Below the pieces are notes generated by a model. It saw nothing but the letters and a program-made list of their open reading frames with translations, did not search any database and had not been told where the DNA came from. Source: an uncultured Methylocystaceae bacterium (GTDB taxonomy: Bacteria; Pseudomonadota; Alphaproteobacteria; Rhizobiales; Beijerinckiaceae). Taken from it: DNA of 64,000 nucleotides. Shown one piece after another: positions 52,316-61,061 of the stretch. Within the stretch, counting starts at the first letter, position 1. Every line of letters begins with the position of its first letter. A program made the position numbers and the translations under genes. The stretch spans positions 31,795-95,794 of the forward strand of contig CALMZV010000165.1 of the NCBI GenBank assembly GCA_937870755.1, read 5' to 3'.

Positions 52316-53643
52316 AGCGCCCGAAAAGCCTGCAATGGCGGCTTTCGCTGTGGCTCGGCCTTGGCATGACGGTGCTTTGGGCGGTCGCCGCCGTGGTTAC
52401 GGTTTACAGGCTGCACAACGAGATGAACGAAGTCTTCGACAGCGCGCTCGAGGAAACCGCGCAACGGATTCTGCCGCTTGCGGCACTCGAAATCCTCGGG
52501 CGCGATACCGACGATTCGGAGCAGCGCGTGGCGACGCTGCGTCAGCATGACGAATACTTCACCTATATCGTGCGTGACGAAGCGGGCAAGGTTCTGCTCA
52601 GCTCGCACAATGCGGATCTGGCGGTTTTCCCACCATTTTCGGGAATGGGCTTCGCCGATACGCAAACCCATCGGCTCTATTCCGACGCCGCGCTGCAAGG
52701 CAGCCTTACGATCACCGTCGCCGAACCGCTTTCGCATCGGCGAATGGCGGCAGAACACGCCTCACTGGATCTCGCCCTGCCACTCGGCATTATCGTTCCC
52801 CTCAGCCTCCTCGGTGTCTGGCTCATCGTTCGGCTGTCGATGACTCCCGTCCGGGCTTTCCGATCACAGATCGAGGCGCGCGGCGGCGGCGATCTTGCTC
52901 CGGTCAAAGCCGACAACCTGCCTTCCGAGGTGGAACCAGTCGCTCATTCGGTGAACCGGCTTCTTGAACGCCTGAAACGGACATTGCAGGCGGAGCGCAC
53001 GCTGGCGGCGAAATCCGCCCATGAACTACGAACGCCGGTCGCGGCTGCACTGGCACAAGCGCAAAGGATGATCATCGAGGCTACCGATGACACGACCCGC
53101 GAACACGCGCGCGACATGGAAACTGCCCTGCGGCGTCTTTCCCGGCTGACCGAAAAGCTGATGCAGCTTGCGAGGGCCGAGGGCGGTCGCCTGCTGGCGG
53201 AGAAGCCTGTCGACATCGCAGTCATCCTGCGCATGGTCGTCAGCGAGTTCGGCGAACACACCCATAGCGCCGGTCGGGTCGAACTGACGCTTCCCGACAA
53301 TCCGGTATTCGCCAATATCGATCCGGACGCCTTCGCCGTTCTGGCGCGCAACCTGCTCGAAAATGCTCTTAAGCATGGCGATTCGAAGGAGCCTGTCAGC
53401 GTCGCGCTATCGGCTGAGGGCACCCTGCAAGTCACGAATGCCGGCCCTGCCGTGCCGGCGGAGACGCTTGCCCGATTGTCCGAGCCTTTCGAGCGGGGCC
53501 AGTCAGATGCGGACGGCGCGGGTCTCGGCCTGGCCATCGCCAAGACGATCGCCGCCGGCGCGGGCGGCAGGCTTGATCTGATCTCGCCGATAGAGGGGCG
53601 GCAGGACGGTTTCGCGGCCGTATTTTTCTCTGGCAAGCAATAG
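52312..53643 (+). CDS. Sensor histidine kinase
   Basis: A 443-residue kinase. Two transmembrane helices (TVLWAVAAVVTVYRL and LPLGIIVPLSLLGVWLIV) bracket a 140-residue periplasmic domain. H-box SAHELRTPVAAAL with His near residue 237, N-box NLLENALKHG, G-box GAGLGLAIAKTIAAG. QseC/PmrB-like size. The signal is unknown; neighbours suggest iron, flavin or redox state. Confidence 0.95.
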   Translation: MKRPKSLQWRLSLWLGLGMTVLWAVAAVVTVYRLHNEMNEVFDSALEETAQRILPLAALEILGRDTDDSEQRVATLRQHDEYFTYIVRDEAGKVLLSSHNADLAVFPPFSGMGFADTQTHRLYSDAALQGSLTITVAEPLSHRRMAAEHASLDLALPLGIIVPLSLLGVWLIVRLSMTPVRAFRSQIEARGGGDLAPVKADNLPSEVEPVAHSVNRLLERLKRTLQAERTLAAKSAHELRTPVAAALAQAQRMIIEATDDTTREHARDMETALRRLSRLTEKLMQLARAEGGRLLAEKPVDIAVILRMVVSEFGEHTHSAGRVELTLPDNPVFANIDPDAFAVLARNLLENALKHGDSKEPVSVALSAEGTLQVTNAGPAVPAETLARLSEPFERGQSDADGAGLGLAIAKTIAAGAGGRLDLISPIEGRQDGFAAVFFSGKQ

Positions 53644-53749
53644 CGCGGCCAACAGCCTGCTCCCGTTTTTCCAGATACGGCGAAGGCACGCACGTCTCAG
53701 AATGAATGCCTTTGCCGACCGTCTGGACGCGTCTCGACTACGCGTGGCC

Positions 53750-54055
53750 CTATTTCTCCCTCCGTGGCGCACCCCCATCGTCACCGAAGCGTTTGACCTT
53801 TCCGTCAACAACCTCCAGGGTCGCCGGGTCGACTTTGACCTTGAGGATGTTGCCGCTGGCATCGGTCACCCGAAGCTCGTAACAGCCGTCGTCGATTTTC
53901 ATCCTGTCGATGGTCCATTCGAAGTCGCTTGCAAGCTTCGCCAGCGCTTCGAACGATTGCCTCTTTTCGAGCGGCACATCGCACGCCTCACCGGCAAGAG
54001 CGGCACCTGCCGGCAGCATCGCCAGCAATGCAAGCATCGTGAGAGACTTTTTCAT
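53750..54055 (-). CDS. Small secreted PepSY-domain protein (paralogue of 51118-51513)
   Basis: A 101-residue protein: signal peptide MKKSLTMLALLAMLPAGAALA, then ACDVPLEKRQSFEAL and WTIDRMKIDDGCYELRVTD, VKVDPATLEVVDGKV. The two cysteines and the DDGCYE core match the first PepSY protein. It converges on the kinase gene and has its own CTGAC box upstream. Confidence 0.9.
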   Translation of the reverse strand: MKKSLTMLALLAMLPAGAALAGEACDVPLEKRQSFEALAKLASDFEWTIDRMKIDDGCYELRVTDASGNILKVKVDPATLEVVDGKVKRFGDDGGAPRREK

Positions 54056-54138
54056 GGTTCCAACTCCTCAGTTGCCATCATCTACGCGTGGAACCATGCA
54101 ACGCTTTGCTGATGGGCTCCTGAAGAACGATGATAATT

Positions 54139-54159
54139 CCTGTCAGCTTCCAGTCAGCG
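54139..54159 (-). promoter_or_regulatory. Response-regulator box upstream of the second PepSY gene
   Basis: Minus strand GCTGACTGGAAGCTGACAGG: CTGAC-N6-CTGAC with the same 11-base period as the other two boxes, about 84 bases before the PepSY start at 54055. The spacer bases differ. Confidence 0.6.
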
Positions 54160-54439
54160 AGGCCGCGTGGCAGTCGATACCGACAATGGGCTCAGCCCAC
54201 CAAGTGACCTGAAGGATGGCTTTGGGGATAATCCTCTGTCGACGGGTAATGCAACACCGGCGATGCGGCGAAAACGCGGGCACCTCGAACCTCGACAAGA
54301 ACTGGGCCAGCCTTTCGGGCGTGATTGTAAATCGCTGTTCGTTGTCCGATAGATACACTGGTTCCTTTCGAAGCGTCATGGACTCCCGAATGGTACCACC
54401 AGATGAAATTGGTCTTTCGCGGGAGTGTGCCAGAAAATC
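54160..54439. other. Gap without a firmly supported gene
   Basis: A minus-strand frame of 78 codons covers 54143-54379 (VYLSDNEQRFTITPERLAQF), but it resembles nothing I know, and its end runs through the PepSY promoter. The rest holds the promoter of the MgtC/DUF4010 gene, for which I see no clear hexamers. Confidence 0.35.
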
Positions 54440-55699
54440 ATGGACGGGGACGCCCTTCTCAGCCGCCTGGCGGTTTCGCTATCGATCGGCTTGCTGATCG
54501 GTCTCGAGCGCGGCTGGCGCACCAGAAATGACGAAGACCATCAACGTGCGGCGGGATTGCGCACCTTCGCGCTTTCGGGGTTGATCGGCGGCGTCGCCGG
54601 CGCGCTGGCGCAGCAATTCGACTCGGCCGCCATCATCGGCTTGGCTTTCCTGGGGTTCACAGGGGCTTTCGCCACGTTTCACTGGCTGGAGGCGCAGGCC
54701 GAGCGGAACTACAGCGCGACCTCCGTGATCGCTGGCATGTCGACCTTCCTGCTTGGCGCCCTCGCCGTCGTGGGCGATGTGGCGGCCGCCGTCGCCGGCG
54801 CCGTCGCGACGGCCGTGCTGCTGGCGCTGCGCGATCAGTTGCACCGTTGGGTCGCATCGTTGAGCTGGAGCGAAATCCGCTCGGGCTTGACGCTTCTGGC
54901 TATGACGTTTCTACTGTTGCCGGTCCTGCCAAATCGGCCGATCGATCCGTGGAACGCGATCAATCCGTATGAAATCTGGCTGCTTACGATCCTGATCGCG
55001 GCTGTGTCCTTTGCCGGATACGTCGCCGTTCGCGTATTCGGGGACCGGCTGGGCGTGCTCACGGCGGCGGCCGCAGGGGGGCTCGCATCTTCAACGGCCA
55101 CGACCGCGACACTGGCGGCCCTGGCTCGGCGCCGCAGCGAAGCCGCCGCTCTGCTTTCCGGCGGAGTGCTCCTTGCAGGGGTGGTCATGATCGCGCGCGT
55201 TGCGATCATCGCCACCGCGCTCAATCCGTCCCTGCTGCCGCACCTCCAATGGCCGCTCCTCATTGGCGGCGGCGTCCTTGTTCTCGGGGCCGGGCTACTG
55301 CTTCTCCAAAGTAGCGGCGCCACGGAACAGCCGGAATTGAAGATCACCAATCCGCTCGAACTGGCGCCGGCCATCAAGATGGGTGCGCTCATCACCGCCG
55401 TCATGTTGTTCTCGCAATTGCTTCAACAATCGTTCGGAAACGCGGGCATCTTCGCGACGGCCGCGATCTCGGGGATAGCGGATGTCGATGCGATCTCGAT
55501 CTCCATGGCGCGAATGTCTCTACAGACGATCGAGCCGAAGCTTGCGGCCCAGGCGATCCTGATCGCGGTCGGTGTGAATTCGCTCGCCAAGGCCGTCCTG
55601 GCCGCATGGCTTGGCGGCTATAGACTCGGGGGTCGCGTGGGAGCCGTCAGCGCGCTCGGGGTTGCTGCGGGCATGGTGGCGTCGCTGAAACTCGCTTGA
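54440..55699 (+). CDS. MgtC/SapB-type membrane protein with DUF4010 domain
   Basis: About 419 residues. The N-terminal MgtC-like part starts LSIGLLIGLERGWRTR and has GLRTFALSGLIGGVAGAL; the DUF4010 part follows (LSWSEIRSGLTLLAMTFLLL, AAAGGLASSTATTATLAALA). About twelve membrane segments. Start ATG 54440; GTG 54425 is possible. Function of this family is not settled, with metal or magnesium homeostasis suggested. Converges on the P-type ATPase gene. Confidence 0.87.
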   Translation: MDGDALLSRLAVSLSIGLLIGLERGWRTRNDEDHQRAAGLRTFALSGLIGGVAGALAQQFDSAAIIGLAFLGFTGAFATFHWLEAQAERNYSATSVIAGMSTFLLGALAVVGDVAAAVAGAVATAVLLALRDQLHRWVASLSWSEIRSGLTLLAMTFLLLPVLPNRPIDPWNAINPYEIWLLTILIAAVSFAGYVAVRVFGDRLGVLTAAAAGGLASSTATTATLAALARRRSEAAALLSGGVLLAGVVMIARVAIIATALNPSLLPHLQWPLLIGGGVLVLGAGLLLLQSSGATEQPELKITNPLELAPAIKMGALITAVMLFSQLLQQSFGNAGIFATAAISGIADVDAISISMARMSLQTIEPKLAAQAILIAVGVNSLAKAVLAAWLGGYRLGGRVGAVSALGVAAGMVASLKLA

Positions 55700-55728
55700 T
55701 TTCCAGGGCTGTCGGACCGCAGTTCCCC

Positions 55729-57720
55729 TTACGACGCCTGGAGGCTGTCATGGACTTCGCCTGGCACTTTTGGAACAGACACCGAAACGTTTCGTTCCTC
55801 CGGTGTGCGGCGCGTAGGCGTTGCCTCGTCCGCGTTCCGCCGGATACGGTCCGAGAGCAGGCGCAAGCCGTTCAGGACGACCAGCACGGTCCCGCCTTCA
55901 TGCCCGACCACCGCCAGCGGCAGCGGCAGATCAAAGAACAGCCCGCTCGTGACGAGCACCAGCATGGCGCCAATCGCGACGGTGAGATTCTGCCGGATGA
56001 CAGCGGCAGTCCGCCGCGCCAGCCGGTGCGCCTCCGCCAGCTTCTTCATGTCTTCCGACAGCAGCGCCACATCGGCCGCCTGAAGGGCGACATCCGAACC
56101 GGCCGCACCCATGGCGATGCCCACATCGGCCCGCGCAAGGGCGGCCGCGTCGTTCACGCCGTCGCCGACGAATGCGACTTTGCCGCGTTCCGCCAGTTCA
56201 CCGATTTGGCGCACCTTGTCCTGTGGCAGCATTTCGGCGTGGATCTCGTCTGGGCCGAGGCCGAGTTCCGCACCGATGCGCAGGGCCACCGGGCGACGGT
56301 CGCCGGTCATCATAAAGATGCGGCGCACGCCGCCGGCGCGTAGGGCGGCGAGCGCCGGAGCGGAACTCACCCTCGCCTCGTCCGCCACGCTGACGGCACC
56401 CAGAATGGTCGATCCTCGCCCCAGATAGATGACAGTTTGCGCGTTCTCCTCCAGTTCACGGAATTCGGCGCGATCGGTGGACGCATCCATTTCCCCGGCG
56501 AGATAAGAATTTCCGGCCCAGACCGGGCCAACCTCGTCCTGCCCGACGATTCCGGCGCTGGGACGGGAGCTGACATCCATGACTTGCGCCGGTTCGATCC
56601 CGTGTATGACTGCCTCGTGGCGGATCGCTGCGGCGATGTGATGCTCGGAATGGGCTTCGAGCCCCGCCAGCAGGGACAGGAAGCGCCGATCCTCACCGTC
56701 CAGCGTAATGATCCGCGTCACCTCCGCACGGCCGTTGGTCAGCGTGCCTGTCTTGTCGAAGGCGAAGGTATCGACGGCCGCCAGCATTTCGAGCGCGCCG
56801 CCGCCCTTGAACAGAACGCCGCCCCGCGCCGCCGCCGAGAGCGCCGACAGGATCGCCGCCGGCACCGATATGACGATCGCACAGGGGCTGGCCGCGACCA
56901 GCAGCGTCGCGGCCTTGTAGAGCGCCTGCTCCCAATCGCGGCCGAGCCAGTAAAAGACGGCGAAGGCGAGAACCGCGCCGATGAGGACCGCGACGGAATA
57001 ACGCTGGCCAAACCAGGCACTGAACCGTTCGGACGGCGCTTTCGCCTCCTGGGCCTCGGTGACCAGCCGGATCATGCGCGCGATCGTGCTGTCGCCGATC
57101 GTTCTCGCTATCGTCACTTCCAGGATGCCGTCGAGATTGACGGTGGCTTCGAACACCTGCTGGCCCGGCTCCTTGGAGACGGGCATGGATTCGCCGGTGA
57201 TGTTGGCCTCGTCGATGCCGCCGCGCCCTTGCAGGATGACGCCGTCGGCAGGCACCCGGGCGCCCGGCCGCAGGATCACCACGTCGCCGACGGCAAGCTC
57301 CGCGGCGGGAACCTCCGTGACCGCACCGTCGGCGTTCTTGCGGAACGCCGTCTCGGGGCGCAGCGCCATCAGGGCTTCGACCGCCCGGCGCGCGCGCCCG
57401 AGCGCCTGGTGTTCGAGCGTCGTCGACACGCTGAACAGCGTCAGCAGCACGGCACCTTCGAACGGCGCGCCGACGATCGCTGCGGCGATCGCGGCGACCA
57501 CCATCAGGAGGTCGATGTCGAGGATATGCTGCCGCCACAGCGCTGACAGGGCCGTCCACGCGGCGGGAAGCCCGCCGGCGGCATAGACGAGCGCCAGTCC
57601 CGGCCACCGCAGGACACCAAGTGCCTCGGCTGGCGGCCAGGTCCCGACCGTCGCCAGGATCATGCCCAGCACTGTCAGGAGCGACATCAGCATCGGGATA
57701 TCGAACGACAGGCGTCTCAT
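55729..57720 (-). CDS. P1B-4-type heavy-metal ATPase (SPC motif)
   Basis: A 663-residue P-type ATPase without an N-terminal metal-binding domain. ITGESMP (174-180), phosphorylation motif DKTGT (322-326) and GDGVNDAAAL are complete. The membrane motif is SPC (278-280), not CPC, and HEGGT begins at His607; together these mark the P1B-4 subgroup, whose members export Fe2+, Co2+ or Zn2+. The start follows the VIT gene by two bases, so it is second in an operon with probable Irr-type control. Confidence 0.92.
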   Translation of the reverse strand: MRRLSFDIPMLMSLLTVLGMILATVGTWPPAEALGVLRWPGLALVYAAGGLPAAWTALSALWRQHILDIDLLMVVAAIAAAIVGAPFEGAVLLTLFSVSTTLEHQALGRARRAVEALMALRPETAFRKNADGAVTEVPAAELAVGDVVILRPGARVPADGVILQGRGGIDEANITGESMPVSKEPGQQVFEATVNLDGILEVTIARTIGDSTIARMIRLVTEAQEAKAPSERFSAWFGQRYSVAVLIGAVLAFAVFYWLGRDWEQALYKAATLLVAASPCAIVISVPAAILSALSAAARGGVLFKGGGALEMLAAVDTFAFDKTGTLTNGRAEVTRIITLDGEDRRFLSLLAGLEAHSEHHIAAAIRHEAVIHGIEPAQVMDVSSRPSAGIVGQDEVGPVWAGNSYLAGEMDASTDRAEFRELEENAQTVIYLGRGSTILGAVSVADEARVSSAPALAALRAGGVRRIFMMTGDRRPVALRIGAELGLGPDEIHAEMLPQDKVRQIGELAERGKVAFVGDGVNDAAALARADVGIAMGAAGSDVALQAADVALLSEDMKKLAEAHRLARRTAAVIRQNLTVAIGAMLVLVTSGLFFDLPLPLAVVGHEGGTVLVVLNGLRLLSDRIRRNADEATPTRRTPEERNVSVSVPKVPGEVHDSLQAS

Positions 57721-57722
57721 GA

Positions 57723-58418
57723 TCAGACCGCCCGGCCGATAAGGGCGCCGATGGCCGCTGTCGACGCCATGGCCACCGCGCCCCAGAAGACGACCCGAAC
57801 AGTCGGTTTCCAGATGCCGGCGCCGCCCGCGCTCGCACCAACCGCCCCGAGCGCGGCAAGCCCGACGAGACAGGCGATGGACACTGCCCATACGACCGCT
57901 CCCGCCGGCGCGAGCAGCGCCACGACCAGCGGCAGCGCCGCGCCCACGGAAAAGGTCGCCGCGGATGTGAAGGCCGCCTGGACGGGCCGCGCCATCACAT
58001 GGCTCGACAGTCCGAGTTCGTCGCGCGCATGCGCCTCGAATGCGTCCTTCGCCATCATTTGCTTAGCCACCTCAAGGGCGAGATCCGGCGCGACGCCGCG
58101 CTGCTCGTAGATCGCAGCGAGTTCGGCTAGTTCCGCCTCCGGCTGCGTGGCCAGTTCGCGGCGCTCGCGCGCCATGTCGGCTTCTTCCGTGTCGGCCTGT
58201 GAGCTGACCGAGACATATTCGCCGGCCGCCATTGACATGGCTCCGGCCACCAGCCCGGCAACGCCCGCCACAAGGACCTCGTGAGGGCCGGCGGTCGCCG
58301 CCGCCACGCCGACGATAAGGCTCGACGTCGAGATCAACCCGTCATTGGCCCCAAGCACCGCCGCCCGAAGCCAACCGATACGTTCGATAAGATGATTCTC
58401 TTTGTGTAAAGTGCGCAT
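57723..58418 (-). CDS. VIT1/CCC1-family iron/manganese transporter
   Basis: A 231-residue protein: RIGWLRAAVLGANDGLISTS, SMAAGEYVSVSSQADTEEAD and the acidic cytoplasmic helices with QMMAKDAFEAHARDELGLS match the VIT family. Five membrane helices are expected. With the SPC-type ATPase it forms a likely iron-detoxification pair. Two ICE-box-like palindromes lie 97-160 bases upstream. Confidence 0.92.
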   Translation of the reverse strand: MRTLHKENHLIERIGWLRAAVLGANDGLISTSSLIVGVAAATAGPHEVLVAGVAGLVAGAMSMAAGEYVSVSSQADTEEADMARERRELATQPEAELAELAAIYEQRGVAPDLALEVAKQMMAKDAFEAHARDELGLSSHVMARPVQAAFTSAATFSVGAALPLVVALLAPAGAVVWAVSIACLVGLAALGAVGASAGGAGIWKPTVRVVFWGAVAMASTAAIGALIGRAV

Positions 58419-58514
58419 AGAATTTGTTCCAGTGTGCGATCGGTCGGCCCCGAGGCACCGCCCATTCTACGGACGCTCGTGAAAGCGAGGCCGATCGATT
58501 GCCCGACATCCATA

Positions 58515-58578
58515 TTAGAATTATTCTAAATATGTGGCATGGACATTGAGATTGATCAATAAGTTAGATTTATTCTAA
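58515..58578 (-). promoter_or_regulatory. Two ICE/Irr-box-like palindromes upstream of the VIT-ATPase operon
   Basis: TTAGAATTATTCTAA (58515-58529) is a perfect palindrome around one base; TTAGATTTATTCTAA (58564-58578) is a copy with one change. Both fit the TTAGAA-N3-TTCTAA form of the iron control element bound by Irr in Rhizobiales. The pair lies in a short AT-rich island before the VIT gene. Fur/Irr-family control of iron export is the natural reading. Confidence 0.7.
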
Positions 58579-58761
58579 TCTGCAAGACGTCATCCATAGA
58601 GCGTGCTGGCGTTTGAAGCGCCCGACCATCATATCGACGAGCGCCAATCCCGGAAGATCTGGCACGCCGAGGCCGTTGTAGGGGAACCACCTGCCGGCTG
58701 CGGCCGCTGCCAGGCCGAGAACAGTGACCACTGAGCGGACCAGCGACAGGTCGATCGGCAA
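58570..58761 (-). pseudogene. N-terminal fragment of a second P1B-4-like ATPase
   Basis: MPIDLSLVRSVVTVLGLAAA, then RWFPYNGLGVPDLPGLALVD lines up with residues 1-45 of the ATPase encoded at 55729-57720 (DIPMLMSLLTVLGMILATVG, EALGVLRWPGLALVYAAGG). After about 50 residues the similarity ends and the frame closes. It is a decayed paralogue or the scar of a recombination that placed the ICE-box region here. Confidence 0.5.
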
Positions 58762-58834
58762 AACGCGTCATTTTAGGCTCCTGGCTGCTGCGGTCATGGC
58801 CACGGCCGCCGACGCTGCCTGGGTAGGGAAATCG

Positions 58835-59215
58835 TCAGGCGGCTTTTTTGCACCGCAGCGCAAGTGTCGCGATGACGATCCAGACGCCGGTGCGCAGGAC
58901 CATCGCGCCCATGGTGCGCGCCTCCCATGCGCCGCCGGAGCCGACATGCCACAGGAAGGCGGCGAAGACCGCCGCCGTTGTCACTGCGATGGCGAGCGAC
59001 AGCATCGGCGCCCAGTTCATGCCGCGCCACAAGCCGATCCCGGCGAGGACATAGGCGAACCCGGCGACGAAGTTGAACCACAGCACGAACGGCACTACCG
59101 CGCCCATGTCGACGCCGCCGAACAGCGCCCTGCCGCCCGAAACGACGGTCAGCAGGCCGAAGATCGCCGCGACGGCAGCGGCGATGGTAAGGGCGCGGGA
59201 TCGTCTTGTGGGCAT
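58835..59215 (-). CDS. Small four-helix membrane protein
   Basis: A 126-residue protein with four hydrophobic segments (LTIAAAVAAIFGLLTVVSGG, VPFVLWFNFVAGFAYVLAGI, MLSLAIAVTTAAVFAAFLW, TGVWIVIATLAL). Last gene of the minus-strand tetR-hlyD-permease-ATPase unit, 14 bases after the ATPase gene. I do not recognise a named family. Confidence 0.75.
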   Translation of the reverse strand: MPTRRSRALTIAAAVAAIFGLLTVVSGGRALFGGVDMGAVVPFVLWFNFVAGFAYVLAGIGLWRGMNWAPMLSLAIAVTTAAVFAAFLWHVGSGGAWEARTMGAMVLRTGVWIVIATLALRCKKAA

Positions 59216-59229
59216 GGAGCGGCTCCGGG

Positions 59230-59922
59230 TCAGGCGTCGGCGAGGCGGCCGTCGCGCAGGTGGATCAGGCGGTCGAAACGGTCGAAGATCTTTTCGTCGT
59301 GGGTGACGGTGACGATGCAGGCTTCCTGCTCGACGGCGAGCTTGCGCATCAGGTCCATCACCAGCCCGGCCCGCGCGCCGTCGAGCGCGGCGGTGGGCTC
59401 GTCGGCGAGGATGATGCGGGGACGGTTGGCGAGCGCGCGAGCGATCGCTACGCGCTGCGCCTCGCCGCCGGAAAGGAGTGCAGGTTTAACCTTTGCGCGG
59501 TGGCCGACTTCCAGATAGTCCAGCAATTCGCGCGCCCGCACCCGGCCTTCCTCAGCCTGAAGGCCGGCAAGGTCGAGCACGACCGCGACGTTCTCCTCGG
59601 CAGTCAGGAACGGCAGCAGGTTGTGCGCCTGGAAGATGAAGCCGATCTTGTCGAGCCTGAGACGTCTCAGGTCGCGGCGCAGCCATCTGCCGTCGAACAC
59701 TGGCTCGCCGTCGAGCACCACCCGTCCCGCCGAGGGGGCGAGGATGCAGCCGATGATGTTGAGCAGCGTCGTCTTGCCCGAGCCCGAAGGTCCGAGCAGC
59801 GCGATCACCTCGCCGGCGCGCACGGTAAGGTCGACCGCGCGTAAGGCGTCGACGCGGGTCTCGCCCTCGCCGAAATGCTTGGCCACGTTCGAGACTTCTA
59901 TGAGGATGTCGCCGAGCGCCAT
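59230..59922 (-). CDS. ABC transporter ATPase (MacB/LolD/DevA type)
   Basis: A 230-residue ATPase: Walker A GPSGSGKTTLLN (about 46-57), GFIFQAHNLLPFLTAEENV, signature LLSGGEAQRVAIARAL, Walker B RIILADEPTAALDG. It pairs with the FtsX-type permease five bases upstream and the HlyD adaptor, a DevBCA/MacAB-like exporter. Confidence 0.94.
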   Translation of the reverse strand: MALGDILIEVSNVAKHFGEGETRVDALRAVDLTVRAGEVIALLGPSGSGKTTLLNIIGCILAPSAGRVVLDGEPVFDGRWLRRDLRRLRLDKIGFIFQAHNLLPFLTAEENVAVVLDLAGLQAEEGRVRARELLDYLEVGHRAKVKPALLSGGEAQRVAIARALANRPRIILADEPTAALDGARAGLVMDLMRKLAVEQEACIVTVTHDEKIFDRFDRLIHLRDGRLADA

Positions 59923-59927
59923 GTCGG

Positions 59928-61061
59928 TCAGCTCCCGAGCGCTGTGGCCGGGTCGACCTTCATCGCCGCCCGCACGCCGAGCGCCGAGGACAGCAGGCAG
60001 ACGGCGGCGATGATGCCGGCAAGGACCATGACGTTGAACGGCTCCAGCACCACGCGGCGGGGAAAGTAGTCCTTCACGCTAAGGATCAGCATCAGGCCGA
60101 TCGCCCAGCCCGAGGCGCCGAGGATCAACGCCTGCTGCACGATCAGCGCGACGATGGTGCGGTCGGGGGCGCCGATCAACTTCAGCGTGGCGATCTGCTT
60201 CAGCTTCTCCATCGTCATCGTGTAGATGATGAGCGCGATCACCACGGCGCTGACGGAGAGTAGGATGCCGAGGAACAGCCCGATCTGGCGGCGCGCCTTG
60301 TCCACCACGGAAACGAGTAGCAATTCCTCCTGTTCGGCCTGGGTCATGGCGGCGAGGTGCTTCCACTGGCGCACGGTGGCGGTCAATAGATCGACATCGG
60401 CGCCGGGCGCCATGCGGGCGATGACGGCCGCCACCGATGCGGACTTGACGGAAACCGCCCCGCGCGCCGCCTGTACCCGCTGGGCGGCCGGGTCGAGTTC
60501 GGTCTGGAGCGCCATCGCGTCGGCGAGCGTCACGTAGACCGCCGGGTCACCGCCGGAATTCATCGCGCCCTCGACAAGCCCGACGACGGTGAAGCGCTTA
60601 CGCCCGAACCGGATCGTCTCGCCGGGTAGAAGGCCGGTCTTGCGGTCGGCGACCAGCTCGAAATGGCTGGCGCCGATGCCGCGCCCCTCGGCGATCGCTT
60701 GCGGCCCACCGGGCCGGCCGGGCTCGTAGCCGACGACGTAGATCCTGAGCGTACGCCCGGCATGGACCGCCTCGACGTTCTGGTAGTTGACCGCGCCGGC
60801 CTCGGCGACACCGGGCATCCTCGCCACCGCATCGCGCGTATCGGCAGGGATGCTGGACGCTTCCGCAAACGGACCCTTGGTTCCAGCCTCGACCACCCAG
60901 ACATCGGCCACCGGCGCCTTCACCACCGCCAGCGCGTCCGAAACGAGGCCGTTGTAGATGCCGATCATCGCCAGCACGACCGTCATCAGCAGCCCCAGCC
61001 CGAAGCAGGTCAAGACGAAGCGAAACAGACCGTGGCGGATGTCCTTGAGCGCAAGGTTCAT
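59928..61061 (-). CDS. FtsX-type ABC permease (DevC/MacB-like)
   Basis: A 377-residue permease with one N-terminal helix (FVLTCFGLGLLMTVVLAMIG), a large periplasmic MacB-like domain and three C-terminal helices (LFLGILLSVSAVVIALIIY, LILGASGWAIGLMLILSV, VMVLAGIIAAVCLLSSALG). Four-base overlap with the hlyD gene. Confidence 0.92.
   Translation of the reverse strand: MNLALKDIRHGLFRFVLTCFGLGLLMTVVLAMIGIYNGLVSDALAVVKAPVADVWVVEAGTKGPFAEASSIPADTRDAVARMPGVAEAGAVNYQNVEAVHAGRTLRIYVVGYEPGRPGGPQAIAEGRGIGASHFELVADRKTGLLPGETIRFGRKRFTVVGLVEGAMNSGGDPAVYVTLADAMALQTELDPAAQRVQAARGAVSVKSASVAAVIARMAPGADVDLLTATVRQWKHLAAMTQAEQEELLLVSVVDKARRQIGLFLGILLSVSAVVIALIIYTMTMEKLKQIATLKLIGAPDRTIVALIVQQALILGASGWAIGLMLILSVKDYFPRRVVLEPFNVMVLAGIIAAVCLLSSALGVRAAMKVDPATALGS

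Noticed and set aside
54143..54379. 78-codon minus-strand frame before the DUF4010 gene
   Set aside because: No recognisable family, no convincing ribosome-binding site, and it crosses the second PepSY promoter and its CTGAC box. Kept only as a remark in the gap entry.
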